From contig JACRMM010000030.1 in the NCBI GenBank assembly GCA_016214985.1, forward strand, positions 62,001 to 126,000: a stretch of DNA of 64,000 nt, read 5' to 3'. Below, piece by piece: positions 46,744 to 54,211 of this stretch (its first letter is position 1; every line of letters begins with the position of its first letter). The DNA is from Deltaproteobacteria bacterium. GTDB lineage: Bacteria > Desulfobacterota > Deferrisomatia > Deferrisomatales > JACRMM01. The notes below the pieces were generated by a model, which saw only the letters and a list, made by a program, of their open reading frames with translations, was not told where the DNA came from and did not search any database. The translations under genes and the position numbers were made by a program.

Positions 46744-47928
46744 TCAGTCGGGTCGCGGGACCGTGGGCAGCGGTTCCTGGGGGGCGCCGAGGGTGAACTG
46801 GCCGGCCTGGATCCACGACTTCAACAGACCTGCGATCTCCCGGGCTCGCGGCAGGCTCGACAGGGGCGTCGCCGGGACCTCCTTCCCGCCGACGACCACG
46901 GTGCCCGCCACCAGGTCCGCGTAGCTCACGTCGGCGAGGGGTTTGGGCTCGCCCCTCGGGTAGTCGGACCCGTAGTCGATGACGGGGCAGGTGATCTCCC
47001 GGTTGGAGACGCCGGTGAACCAGGCGAGCTCCTCGTTCAGGATCGGGATCGGGACTCCCACGCCCACCATGAGGCTCGTCCCGTACCCCACCAGGCTCGC
47101 GCCCCGCAGGAAACGCGGCGACATCTGCTTGAGGTCGCCGGTGAGCATGAGCGTCCCGGCGCCGCCCGTGGGGACGCCGCGGGCGTTTCTCGGGGTGGCC
47201 GGTGCGTGCTGGGTTCCGGCCCAGGAGACGACGCCGACGCCGCCGCCGAGGAAGATACGGGTGCCGGTGCCCAGGGTCCAGTAGTAGGGGTCGTTCAGGA
47301 GAGGGGAGAGCTCGCCGGCCGAGGAGTACGTAGCGTTCGCCATCCGCGGCCGCAGCACGCCCATGTACGTGTAGATGGTCCGGTCCGAGAGGTTCACGGC
47401 GCAGTTGTAGTTCTGGTAGGCGTTGCGCGGGTTGTGGAGCACGGCGTCGCGGAGGTCGGCCAGGCCCATCTCGGCCTGGTGCTCGCGCAGGGGGTAGCAG
47501 TCGGTGCCGTAGGAGACTGCCTTGAGGGATACCTTCCGGCCGGTGACGAGGTCCTCGATCACATGGCCGCCGCCGTACTCGAAGCGGCCGGGGTGGACCT
47601 TGTTCAGCGGGTCGTCCTCACGGACCTGGGTGGCGCCGATGTAGCAGTCCACGGCGGCCACGCCGGCGTACGCCTCGACGTCGTTGAGCCAGACCTTCGA
47701 GGCCTTCATCCGCGGCTTGGTGTGGCCGAAGTTGAGGAACGCGCCCGAGGAGCACATCGTGCCGAACGTGCCGGTCGTGACCACGTCCACCCGGCGCGCC
47801 GCGGCCTTGGGGCCTTCGTCGGCCACCACCCCGATCATCTCCTCCGCGGTCACGACCACGGCCTTGCCGGCGCGGATCCGCGCGTTGATCTCGTCGATGG
47901 ACTTGGTGACGGGGGGCTGCGCGGACAT
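46744..47928 (-). CDS. Homocysteine biosynthesis protein (DUF39/COG1900)
   Basis: This protein family (MA1821 in Methanosarcina) makes homocysteine from aspartate semialdehyde and sulfide in methanogens and many anaerobic bacteria. I use the ATG at 47928; the track ORF extends further into non-coding DNA. The 394-residue protein has 'DVVTTGTFGTMCSSGAFLNFGH' in shortened form, with Cys59, Cys95 in 'AAVDCYIGATQ', and Cys144 in 'SYGTDCYPLREH', candidates for catalytic cysteines. No CBS tail is present, unlike some archaeal forms. It is the first gene of a minus-strand set with UPF0280, NIL-ferredoxin and thioredoxin, with a 215-bp gap before UPF0280. Confidence 0.92.
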   Translation of the reverse strand: MSAQPPVTKSIDEINARIRAGKAVVVTAEEMIGVVADEGPKAAARRVDVVTTGTFGTMCSSGAFLNFGHTKPRMKASKVWLNDVEAYAGVAAVDCYIGATQVREDDPLNKVHPGRFEYGGGHVIEDLVTGRKVSLKAVSYGTDCYPLREHQAEMGLADLRDAVLHNPRNAYQNYNCAVNLSDRTIYTYMGVLRPRMANATYSSAGELSPLLNDPYYWTLGTGTRIFLGGGVGVVSWAGTQHAPATPRNARGVPTGGAGTLMLTGDLKQMSPRFLRGASLVGYGTSLMVGVGVPIPILNEELAWFTGVSNREITCPVIDYGSDYPRGEPKPLADVSYADLVAGTVVVGGKEVPATPLSSLPRAREIAGLLKSWIQAGQFTLGAPQEPLPTVPRPD

Positions 47929-48087
47929 GGACTCTCCGACGGAAGAGGGAACGGCCCGGAGGCGGACGGGCAAAGCGTACCGAGGATGGCGGGAAGGGAA
48001 AAGGAAAAACGCCGCCGTGCTCCTTCGCGCAACGTCTCGTTCCGGGGAGGTCGCCGGCCGACGTCCTGGGGGCGCCCGAGAACCTCG

Positions 48088-48116
48088 TTGAAGATGTCGG
48101 GGCGTGCTGGTAGCAT
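48088..48116 (+). promoter_or_regulatory. Candidate sigma-70 promoter for the outer-membrane barrel gene
   Basis: TTGAAG at 48088-48093 and TAGCAT at 48111-48116 are separated by exactly 17 bp, each matching the consensus at 4 of 6 bases. The position, about 130 bp before the 48253 start, is in the 324-bp divergent gap (47929-48252) between the COG1900 gene and the barrel gene. Apart from this and GC-rich inverted words near 48140-48200, I see nothing in that gap. Confidence 0.4.
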
Positions 48117-48252
48117 CCGGGCCCGCGCGGCGGGGTTTCGGCCCCCGTGCCGGATGCCCGGTCCTCGGGCCTGCCCGGCGGAGAACCGCGCCCGGCTCGC
48201 CCGCCGGTCCCGTCGACTCCAACCCTGCGGCTCGACGCAGACGGGGGATCCC

Positions 48253-48903
48253 ATGTGGTCGCCGCCCCGGTTCCCGAGGTTCACGTTGGCGCTGGCCGGA
48301 GGTGCCCTCCTCGCGGTCGCGGGTGGGTTCGCCCCGGACGCGCGAGCGGACAACAGCAACTGGGTCTCGGAGATGTACCGAGGCGAGGATGCCGTCGGGG
48401 CCAAGGCGGACTTCAGCCTCCTCGCCGGGGCTCGACTGCTCAACTCGCGCGACTGGAAGCCCGTGGAGAAGCAGCCGCAGGTCGGCTTCGATGCTGACTA
48501 CGACGGCGGCGACTGGCCCGTCGCCCTGTGCGGATCCGTTCTGTTCTCGACGGCGAGCGGTTCGACGACCGGCGTGGACGTGACGGCACGGACCTACGAG
48601 TTGCAGCTGGGCCTGCGAAAGATCTGGAGGCCGCTCAAGAGACTGCGGCCTTACATCGGCGCAGGCGGTTCGATGCTGTGGGTCTCCTACAAGATCGACG
48701 GGGGCATCGTCGGGACCGGCTCCGACAGCCAGTATGGCTTCGGTTACTGGGCCGGAACGGGCGCGTTCTTCCGGGTGGGACGATCGTGGCAGGTGGGGGC
48801 CGACGCCCGGTGGTCCCAAGTGAACCTCGACGTCACCAACAGCAGTGCCAACGCGGGTGGACTCCAACTCGGCGTCGCGGCCGGGTACCACTGGTCCGAG
48901 TAG
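48253..48903 (+). CDS. Outer-membrane beta-barrel protein
   Basis: The 216-residue protein has a signal peptide (about 1-32, ending 'DARADN') and alternating amphipathic beta strands typical of a small barrel, e.g. 'YELQLGLRKIW', 'RPYIGAGGSMLWVSYKI' and 'GLQLGVAAGYHWSE' at the C-terminus. It belongs to the general OmpA/OmpW-like size class, but no specific substrate motif is seen. The ATG at 48253 is chosen over the 722-aa track ORF, which runs antisense through the COG1900 gene. The M4 peptidase starts 43 bp after it. Confidence 0.82.
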   Translation: MWSPPRFPRFTLALAGGALLAVAGGFAPDARADNSNWVSEMYRGEDAVGAKADFSLLAGARLLNSRDWKPVEKQPQVGFDADYDGGDWPVALCGSVLFSTASGSTTGVDVTARTYELQLGLRKIWRPLKRLRPYIGAGGSMLWVSYKIDGGIVGTGSDSQYGFGYWAGTGAFFRVGRSWQVGADARWSQVNLDVTNSSANAGGLQLGVAAGYHWSE

Positions 48904-48946
48904 TGCGCGGCGGGGGTTCGCCCCGGGGCCGAGCGGGAGGTGAGGG

Positions 48947-50863
48947 ATGAGAACCAGCGGCTGTGTGATCGGTCAGAGGGTCTTGCGGGCCTGCGCGGCG
49001 GCCGTCTTGGGCGCGCTCTGGTTCGGAGCGCCGCCCTTGGCCCGGGCGGAGGAAGCCACGGCCGTCCTCACCGCCGAGCAGCAGAGCGACTTCGCGGCCC
49101 TCTCCGTGGAACTCGGAGCCAGCGGCGAGGCGCCGCAGCTCTGGCTCGACGACGTCTCCGGAACCCCGCGGCGACTGCTCCTTCGCACGCCCGCCCGCGT
49201 GCAGGGGGGCGTGCGCGGTGAGGACCGGTCCCCGGCGAGCGAGCGCCGGGCGCGAGAGTTCCTGTCGGACCATCGCCGCCTCTTTCGACTGACCGATCCG
49301 GACGCGGAGCTGCGCCTCGTGAAGGCCCAGGTGGACGAGGCGTCGCTGTCCCACCTGCGCTTCGAGCAGCGCTACCGGGGCGTGCCGTTCTGGGCCCGGG
49401 AGGTGATCGTTCACCTCGACGCGCAGGGGCTCGTCTACCTGGTGCAGGGCCAGACCGTTCCGACCCCGGAGGGGCTCGACGTCGTCCCCGTGATCACGGC
49501 CGCCGCCGCGGTGGAGGCGGCATGCGACCATCTGGGCCTCGGTGGGGCTCCCCTCGCAGAAGAACCCGGCGTCGACCTCGTCTTCTTTGTCACCGAGCGT
49601 GGGACACCGAGCCTCGCCTACCGGATCGAGGTCGTCCCCGGGCCGGCCCAGAGCTGGACCTTCTTCGTCGACGCGGGAACCGGAGCCGTCCTGAAGCAGC
49701 TCACCAATCTGCGCTACGGGCAGATGGTGCCGGCGAGCGGTCTGGACCTGGGGGGCCGGCTCGTCACCTTTCGAGCGTGGCTGGACGACGGCGTGTACTA
49801 CCTCCTGGACCCCACGCGCCCCCGCACCGACACCCCGGACGAGGATCCTCTCGGCACGGCGGCGTCGGCCGTGGGGACGGGCTTCCTGGTGGTCGGCGAC
49901 GCCGGCAACAAGCTGGACGACAGCGCGGTGACCATTGCCAGGAGCGAGTCGGCGTCCGGCCCCTGGGATCCGGCGGCGGTGAGTGCGATGGTCAGCCTCG
50001 CGCGTGTCAGCGACTACTTCCTGCGCACCTTTGGTCGCGCAGGGTACGACGGCGCCGGGATGAGCATCCGCGCCGCGGTGCACTTTGGCGACGCATACGC
50101 GAACGCTTTCTGGAACTCGAAGAGCCAGTTTCTGAACTTCGGCGACGGCGACGCGACGTTCCTGGAGAACCCGGCGGGCTGCCTCGACGTCGTGGCCCAT
50201 GAGTTCGCTCACGCGGTCACCGAGCACTCGACGAACCTGGTCTACGAGGGGCAGAGCGGCGCCCTGAACGAGTCGTACTCCGACTTCTTCGCGGCCATGG
50301 TCGACCGGGACGACTGGACGATGGGCGAGGGCTGTGTGCTCGTGGAGCCCGGGTTCGTGCGGGACATGGCCGATCCCCATCGCAGCCTCGGCTGGCAGCC
50401 CGCGAAGCTCGACGAGTACCAGAGGAGCCGGAACGACGAGGAGGGCGACTGGGGAGGGGTCCACGCGAACAGCGGGATCTCCAACCGCGCCGGGTACCTC
50501 CTCGCCCAGGGGCTTGCGAGCGGCGGGAGCGACGGAAGAGACAGGGCCGAGAAGATCGTGTTCAAGGGGCTGACCGACTACCTCACGCCGGCCGCGACCT
50601 TCCTCGATGCCCGAAACGCCTGGGCCCAGGCGGCGGGCGACCTCTACGGCCCGGCGGAGGTCGCGGTGGCGAACGCGGCCTGGGAAGCGGTCAACGTCCG
50701 GGACGTCGCTCCCCTGGGGAAGATGTGGGGGGGTGCGGGGACCGGCGCGGGAGTCGGCTCCTGCTTCGTCACGGTCCTGGGCGCCGGTCGCATCGACCCA
50801 CGGATTCCCCTTGCGCTCGACGTGGCCGCCGCGGCCTTCTTCCTCGGCCGCCGCAGGACCTGA
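48947..50863 (+). CDS. Secreted M4 (thermolysin-like) metallopeptidase with C-terminal anchor
   Basis: The 638-residue protein has a signal peptide (about 1-36, 'PPLARAEE'), an N-terminal FTP/PepSY-type propeptide (about 40-250), and an M4 catalytic domain. Zinc ligands are 'VVAHEFAHAVTEHS' (HExxH near 418) and the Glu of 'NESYSDFFAAM' (near 441). The second active-site His is in 'GVHANSGI'. The C-terminus is 'GSCFVTVLGAGRIDP', a hydrophobic helix and 'LGRRRT', a Cys-containing tripartite tail similar to the TSP3 protein. The RBS is 'GGGAGGTGAGGG'. It probably acts on the cell surface or outside. Confidence 0.93.
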   Translation: MRTSGCVIGQRVLRACAAAVLGALWFGAPPLARAEEATAVLTAEQQSDFAALSVELGASGEAPQLWLDDVSGTPRRLLLRTPARVQGGVRGEDRSPASERRAREFLSDHRRLFRLTDPDAELRLVKAQVDEASLSHLRFEQRYRGVPFWAREVIVHLDAQGLVYLVQGQTVPTPEGLDVVPVITAAAAVEAACDHLGLGGAPLAEEPGVDLVFFVTERGTPSLAYRIEVVPGPAQSWTFFVDAGTGAVLKQLTNLRYGQMVPASGLDLGGRLVTFRAWLDDGVYYLLDPTRPRTDTPDEDPLGTAASAVGTGFLVVGDAGNKLDDSAVTIARSESASGPWDPAAVSAMVSLARVSDYFLRTFGRAGYDGAGMSIRAAVHFGDAYANAFWNSKSQFLNFGDGDATFLENPAGCLDVVAHEFAHAVTEHSTNLVYEGQSGALNESYSDFFAAMVDRDDWTMGEGCVLVEPGFVRDMADPHRSLGWQPAKLDEYQRSRNDEEGDWGGVHANSGISNRAGYLLAQGLASGGSDGRDRAEKIVFKGLTDYLTPAATFLDARNAWAQAAGDLYGPAEVAVANAAWEAVNVRDVAPLGKMWGGAGTGAGVGSCFVTVLGAGRIDPRIPLALDVAAAAFFLGRRRT

Positions 50864-50921
50864 CGCGCCGCCGGTCCTGCGGTCGAACGGCGGGCGGCCG
50901 GCTCCGCCGGAGGGCCTCGGG

Positions 50922-51299
50922 CTACGTCATGGAGTGGAGGCCCACCCGGTTGCCCTCGCGGTCCGCGAAGTGGGCGATGAAGCCGTACTCCCCGATGCTC
51001 GTCCTGGGCATGAGGGTCCGGCCGCCGTTGGCGCTCACCCGCTCGAGGACTCCTTCGATCCCCTCCACGCTGAAGTAGATGTTCGTCCCGGTCGTCGACG
51101 GGACGTAGCCCTCTCCCTTGACGAGGCTTCCCGCCGCGCCCGGCGCGCCCTCGGCCATCGGAAACCAAGCCATCTGCAGCGGCCCCATGCCCTCCTCGGT
51201 GAGGGCGATCCCGAAGACCCCCTCGTAGAACTGCGTGGCACGGTCGAGGTCGACGACTGCGATCTCGAACCAGTTCACCGGATTCGTTGGTTTGTCCAT
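50922..51299 (-). CDS. VOC (glyoxalase/bleomycin-resistance-like) protein
   Basis: I start it at the ATG at 51299, behind a perfect 'AAGGAGG'; the 180-aa track ORF reads through into non-coding DNA. The 125-residue protein is a single VOC unit: 'NWFEIAVVDLDRATQFYEGVFG' in shortened form near 9, 'GTNIYFSVEGIEGVLERV' near 68 and 'FIAHFADREGNRVGLHS' at the end. Such proteins act as dimers and often bind a metal. Substrate unknown. It is convergent to the M4 gene and divergent to gdh. Confidence 0.9.
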   Translation of the reverse strand: MDKPTNPVNWFEIAVVDLDRATQFYEGVFGIALTEEGMGPLQMAWFPMAEGAPGAAGSLVKGEGYVPSTTGTNIYFSVEGIEGVLERVSANGGRTLMPRTSIGEYGFIAHFADREGNRVGLHSMT

Positions 51300-51523
51300 G
51301 ACCGCCTCCTTCTTTTCGCTTCTTCCTGCCTCCCCTCGACGCCGCATGCGCCGGGGCAAGAACCTAAGGCGCTGACCGGCGCCGGGCAACGCAGCGGTGT
51401 GGACGCTCCGCCGGAGTTCCAGGGTCGCCTTGTGTTCGACCCCCGGGGCGCTACCCTGGGCCACGGTCCTGCCCCCCGGCCGGTGCGCGGCATTTCCCTT
51501 CCGACCCTTCTTGAGGACTCCGC

Positions 51524-52939
51524 ATGACTCGCCCGATCAGCTTCTATCAGCAGGTCAACCGCAGCTTCGACCGCGCGGCCGCGTACTTCGACCATGATCC
51601 GTCGCTTCTCAAGCAGATCCGGGGCTGCAACAGCGTCTACCACGTGAACTTCCCGATCCGCCGGGACGACGGCTCCATCGAGGTGATCCAGGCGTGGCGG
51701 GTCGAGCACAGCCACCACAAGCTCCCCACCAAGGGGGGGATCCGCTTCAGCATGGCCGTTAACCGGGACGAGGTCATGGCCCTGGCCGCGCTCATGACCT
51801 ACAAGTGCGCGCTCATGGACCTGCCCTTCGGCGGCGCGAAGGGCGGGGTGCGGATCTCGCGGCAGAGCTACTCGGAAGCCGAACTGGAGCGCATCACCCG
51901 CCGCTACACCTACGAGCTCGTGAAGAAGAACTTCATCGGCCCGGGCCTGGACGTGGTGGCGCCGGACTTTGGCACCGGGCCTCGGGAGATGGCGTGGATC
52001 GCCGACGCTTACAGCTCTCTGGTCCCGGACAAGCTCAACGCCCTGGCCTGCGTGACCGGCAAGCCCGTGGGCATCGGCGGTGTGCGGGGACGGGTTGAGG
52101 CGACCGGTCGAGGCGTGGTGTTCGGGATCCGGGAAGCCTGCTCCGTGGCGGAGGATCTCCGGCCCCTGGGCCTCGATCCCGGCCTGGAGGGGAAGAGGGT
52201 CGTGGTCCAGGGGTTGGGCAACGTCGGGTACCACGCGGCGAAGTTCCTCCAGGAGGCGGGCGCCGTGCTCGTGGGGCTCGCCGAGTACGAAGGCGCGATC
52301 CATGACCCCAAGGGGCTCGACCTCGAGAAGGTCGTCGCGCACCGCAGGGAGACCGGGTCGATCCTGGGCTTCTCCGGCGCGGCCGACCTCCCGAGCAGCC
52401 AGGACGCCCTGACCCTGGAGTGCGACATCCTGGTGCCCGCAGCCCTGGAGAACCAGATCACGCACGAGAACGCGCCGGGGATCCGCGCGAAGATCGTCGC
52501 TGAGGCGGCCAACGGCCCCACCACGGCCGACGCGGAGGAGATCCTGCGCGACCGGGGGATCCTGATCCTTCCGGACGTCTACCTGAACGCGGGCGGCGTG
52601 ACCGTCTCCTACTTCGAGTGGCTCAAGGACCTCTCCCACGTGCGCTTCGGGAGGATGGACAAACGCTTCGAGGAGGGCGTACACCGGGGGTTCCTGCAGG
52701 CCATCGAGAAGCTCACCGACCGCCGCTTCACCCCGGCCGAGGCCGCGGCCCTCACCCATGGGCCGGACGAGGAGTCGCTCGTGAATTCGGGGCTCGAGGA
52801 GACCATGGTCTCGGCCTACCACGAGCTCCGCGAGACCCGAAACCGCCTCGGGGCCGTGGTCGATCTGCGCACCGCTGCATTCGTCGACGCGATCGACAAG
52901 ATCGCGAGGTCCTATCTCGAGATGGGCATCTGGCCCTGA
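51524..52939 (+). CDS. Glu/Leu/Phe/Val family dehydrogenase (likely glutamate dehydrogenase)
   Basis: The 471-residue protein is an amino acid dehydrogenase of the glutamate type. It has 'HHKLPTKGGIRFSMAVN' with a substrate Lys (near 70), 'PFGGAKGGVRIS' with the catalytic Lys (near 107), 'APDFGTGPREMAWIADAY' (near 146), and the NAD fold 'VVVQGLGNVGYHAAKFLQEAG' in shortened form (near 226). Later, 'CDILVPAALENQIT' and 'NAGGVTVSYFEWL' are typical. Glutamate as substrate is the usual case but not proven by sequence. It is about 20-50 residues longer than many bacterial forms, mainly at the C-terminus. Confidence 0.92.
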   Translation: MTRPISFYQQVNRSFDRAAAYFDHDPSLLKQIRGCNSVYHVNFPIRRDDGSIEVIQAWRVEHSHHKLPTKGGIRFSMAVNRDEVMALAALMTYKCALMDLPFGGAKGGVRISRQSYSEAELERITRRYTYELVKKNFIGPGLDVVAPDFGTGPREMAWIADAYSSLVPDKLNALACVTGKPVGIGGVRGRVEATGRGVVFGIREACSVAEDLRPLGLDPGLEGKRVVVQGLGNVGYHAAKFLQEAGAVLVGLAEYEGAIHDPKGLDLEKVVAHRRETGSILGFSGAADLPSSQDALTLECDILVPAALENQITHENAPGIRAKIVAEAANGPTTADAEEILRDRGILILPDVYLNAGGVTVSYFEWLKDLSHVRFGRMDKRFEEGVHRGFLQAIEKLTDRRFTPAEAAALTHGPDEESLVNSGLEETMVSAYHELRETRNRLGAVVDLRTAAFVDAIDKIARSYLEMGIWP

Positions 52940-53105
52940 GGGGCTGGCGCGAGTGCGCTCGTTCCCCCTCGCGGCGACGCTCGGGGGGTGCTGCCGTTTG
53001 ACCTGAACCCCGCTCGCTTCCCCCGCCGCGCCGCCACGACTCGGCCGACCGCTTGAACACCTCCCCAAATCCGGCGCGAAACCGCAGCTTCCTCCAAGTG
53101 TGAAG

Positions 53106-53139
53106 TAAGTTCCCTCCCTATGTTGGAAAATAAGTTCCC
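53106..53139. promoter_or_regulatory. TAAGTTCCC direct repeats upstream of the sigma-54 promoter
   Basis: TAAGTTCCC occurs at 53106-53114 and 53131-53139, 25 bp apart. The second copy is part of an imperfect inverted repeat with the TTGGAA just before it. They lie about 90-120 bp upstream of the -24/-12 element, the range expected for binding of a sigma-54 activator. The 52940-53307 gap is otherwise free of genes. Confidence 0.4.
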
Positions 53140-53224
53140 AACCAGCGGACGTCGTCGGACGGGCCAGGAAAAGGGGGGGCGATAAACCGGGCGTTTCGAG
53201 CGGCAATCTGGACGAGAGGGTTAC

Positions 53225-53240
53225 TGGCATGGCGGTTGCA
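53225..53240 (+). promoter_or_regulatory. Sigma-54 (-24/-12) promoter of the PEP-CTERM gene
   Basis: TGGCATGGCGGTTGCA matches the sigma-54 consensus TGGCACG-N4-TTGCA at all but one position, with the invariant GG (53226-53227) and GC (53238-53239) separated by exactly 10 bases. Transcription would begin near 53250, giving a leader of about 58 bases before the PEP-CTERM ATG. In other proteobacteria, PEP-CTERM genes are known to be under RpoN with the PrsK/PrsR two-component system. Confidence 0.75.
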
Positions 53241-53307
53241 GCCCTGGTCAGACGGAATTTCCGGGGCCGTGCGCCGTCGGGCATCGGAGCGATCGAAAGG
53301 AGTCGAG

Positions 53308-53958
53308 ATGAGAGGCCGTTGGCTGTTCGCGGGTGCATTGGCCGTCCTCACGGGGTCGGCGAATCTGTCATTGGGTTCTTCTTTTGATATGACAGAACAA
53401 CCGCCTTGGAGCTACGTCGGGGGGGCTTATGTAGAGAGCGGACAGGCGGTGCTTACGACACCGGGATGGGAGACCGTCGCTCTCGATACTGTCATACCAG
53501 ACTGGGCCGGCTTCTTTACTTTTGATTTCAAAGTATCCGAGTGGTCGTCTGGCCTTTATTCAGAGGAAACACAGCAGTATTTTCCAAATTTCTTCGAGGT
53601 CACGTACTTAGATATTGAAGATGGGTCGTTCGATCGAACGTTCATCACTGCAGATCTGAATCCGGATACAACGGATCCAAGCGTTGGGCAGCCGAGGATC
53701 TTTCTCTACGACCCTTCGGTCACATACGAATCACTTGGCGACGATTGGTATCGGGTGACCGCAGACATCGCAGGGCTGTCGGGCCGAGAAGGCACGTTCT
53801 ATTTCGATCTATACGATAGGAATGATTTCTGGATCACCGAAGCTCGAGTTGCGAACGTGGAGATTGCACCGGTCCCCGAGCCGAGGAGCTTGGTTCTCCT
53901 GGGCACCGGCTTGCTGGGGCTGGCCCACGTAGCCCGGCGGAGGTCGGCTCGCGGGTAG
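53308..53958 (+). CDS. PEP-CTERM secreted protein
   Basis: The ATG at 53308 is preceded by 'GAAAGGAG'. The 216-residue protein has a signal peptide (about 1-24), a beta-rich body with many Asp, Tyr and Phe ('FFTFDFKVSEW', 'FYFDLYDRNDF'), and a classic PEP-CTERM tail: 'VPEPRSLVLLGTGLLGLAHVA' in shortened form, with an Arg-rich end. The tail directs exosortase processing; no exosortase gene is in the window. The gene is visibly more AT-rich than its neighbours, with codons such as gat, ttt and aca, which may mean recent arrival. Function of the body is unknown. Confidence 0.93.
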   Translation: MRGRWLFAGALAVLTGSANLSLGSSFDMTEQPPWSYVGGAYVESGQAVLTTPGWETVALDTVIPDWAGFFTFDFKVSEWSSGLYSEETQQYFPNFFEVTYLDIEDGSFDRTFITADLNPDTTDPSVGQPRIFLYDPSVTYESLGDDWYRVTADIAGLSGREGTFYFDLYDRNDFWITEARVANVEIAPVPEPRSLVLLGTGLLGLAHVARRRSARG

Positions 53959-54118
53959 CTTCCGGTTGGGGGCGCGGGAAAACGGGCGGGGGGCATGAAT
54001 TCCACGGAGAAGAGAGCAGCCATGGACGGGGCGGGCCCTTGAGCCGTGTTCAGCGGTTCTTAGCGTCGTGGACGGACATGAGCGTGCTGGAGATCTGGGG
54101 TCGATTCTTCTGACCGAC

Positions 54119-54152
54119 CGGACGGGCCGATGTGGTTCGTCCGTTTTCTTTT
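54119..54152 (+). terminator. Rho-independent terminator after the PEP-CTERM gene
   Basis: CGGACGGGCC (54119-54128) pairs with GGTTCGTCCG (54134-54143), ten pairs with two G-U, around a 5-base loop, followed by TTTTCTTTT. It lies 160 bases after the PEP-CTERM stop and 60 bases before the giant gene start. It either ends the PEP-CTERM transcript or acts as an attenuator for the giant gene. Confidence 0.8.
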
Positions 54153-54211
54153 CTGGCGTGTCTGATTCGCACGAGTGTGTCGAGGGTCCACCCGACGAGA
54201 GAGGTGAGACG

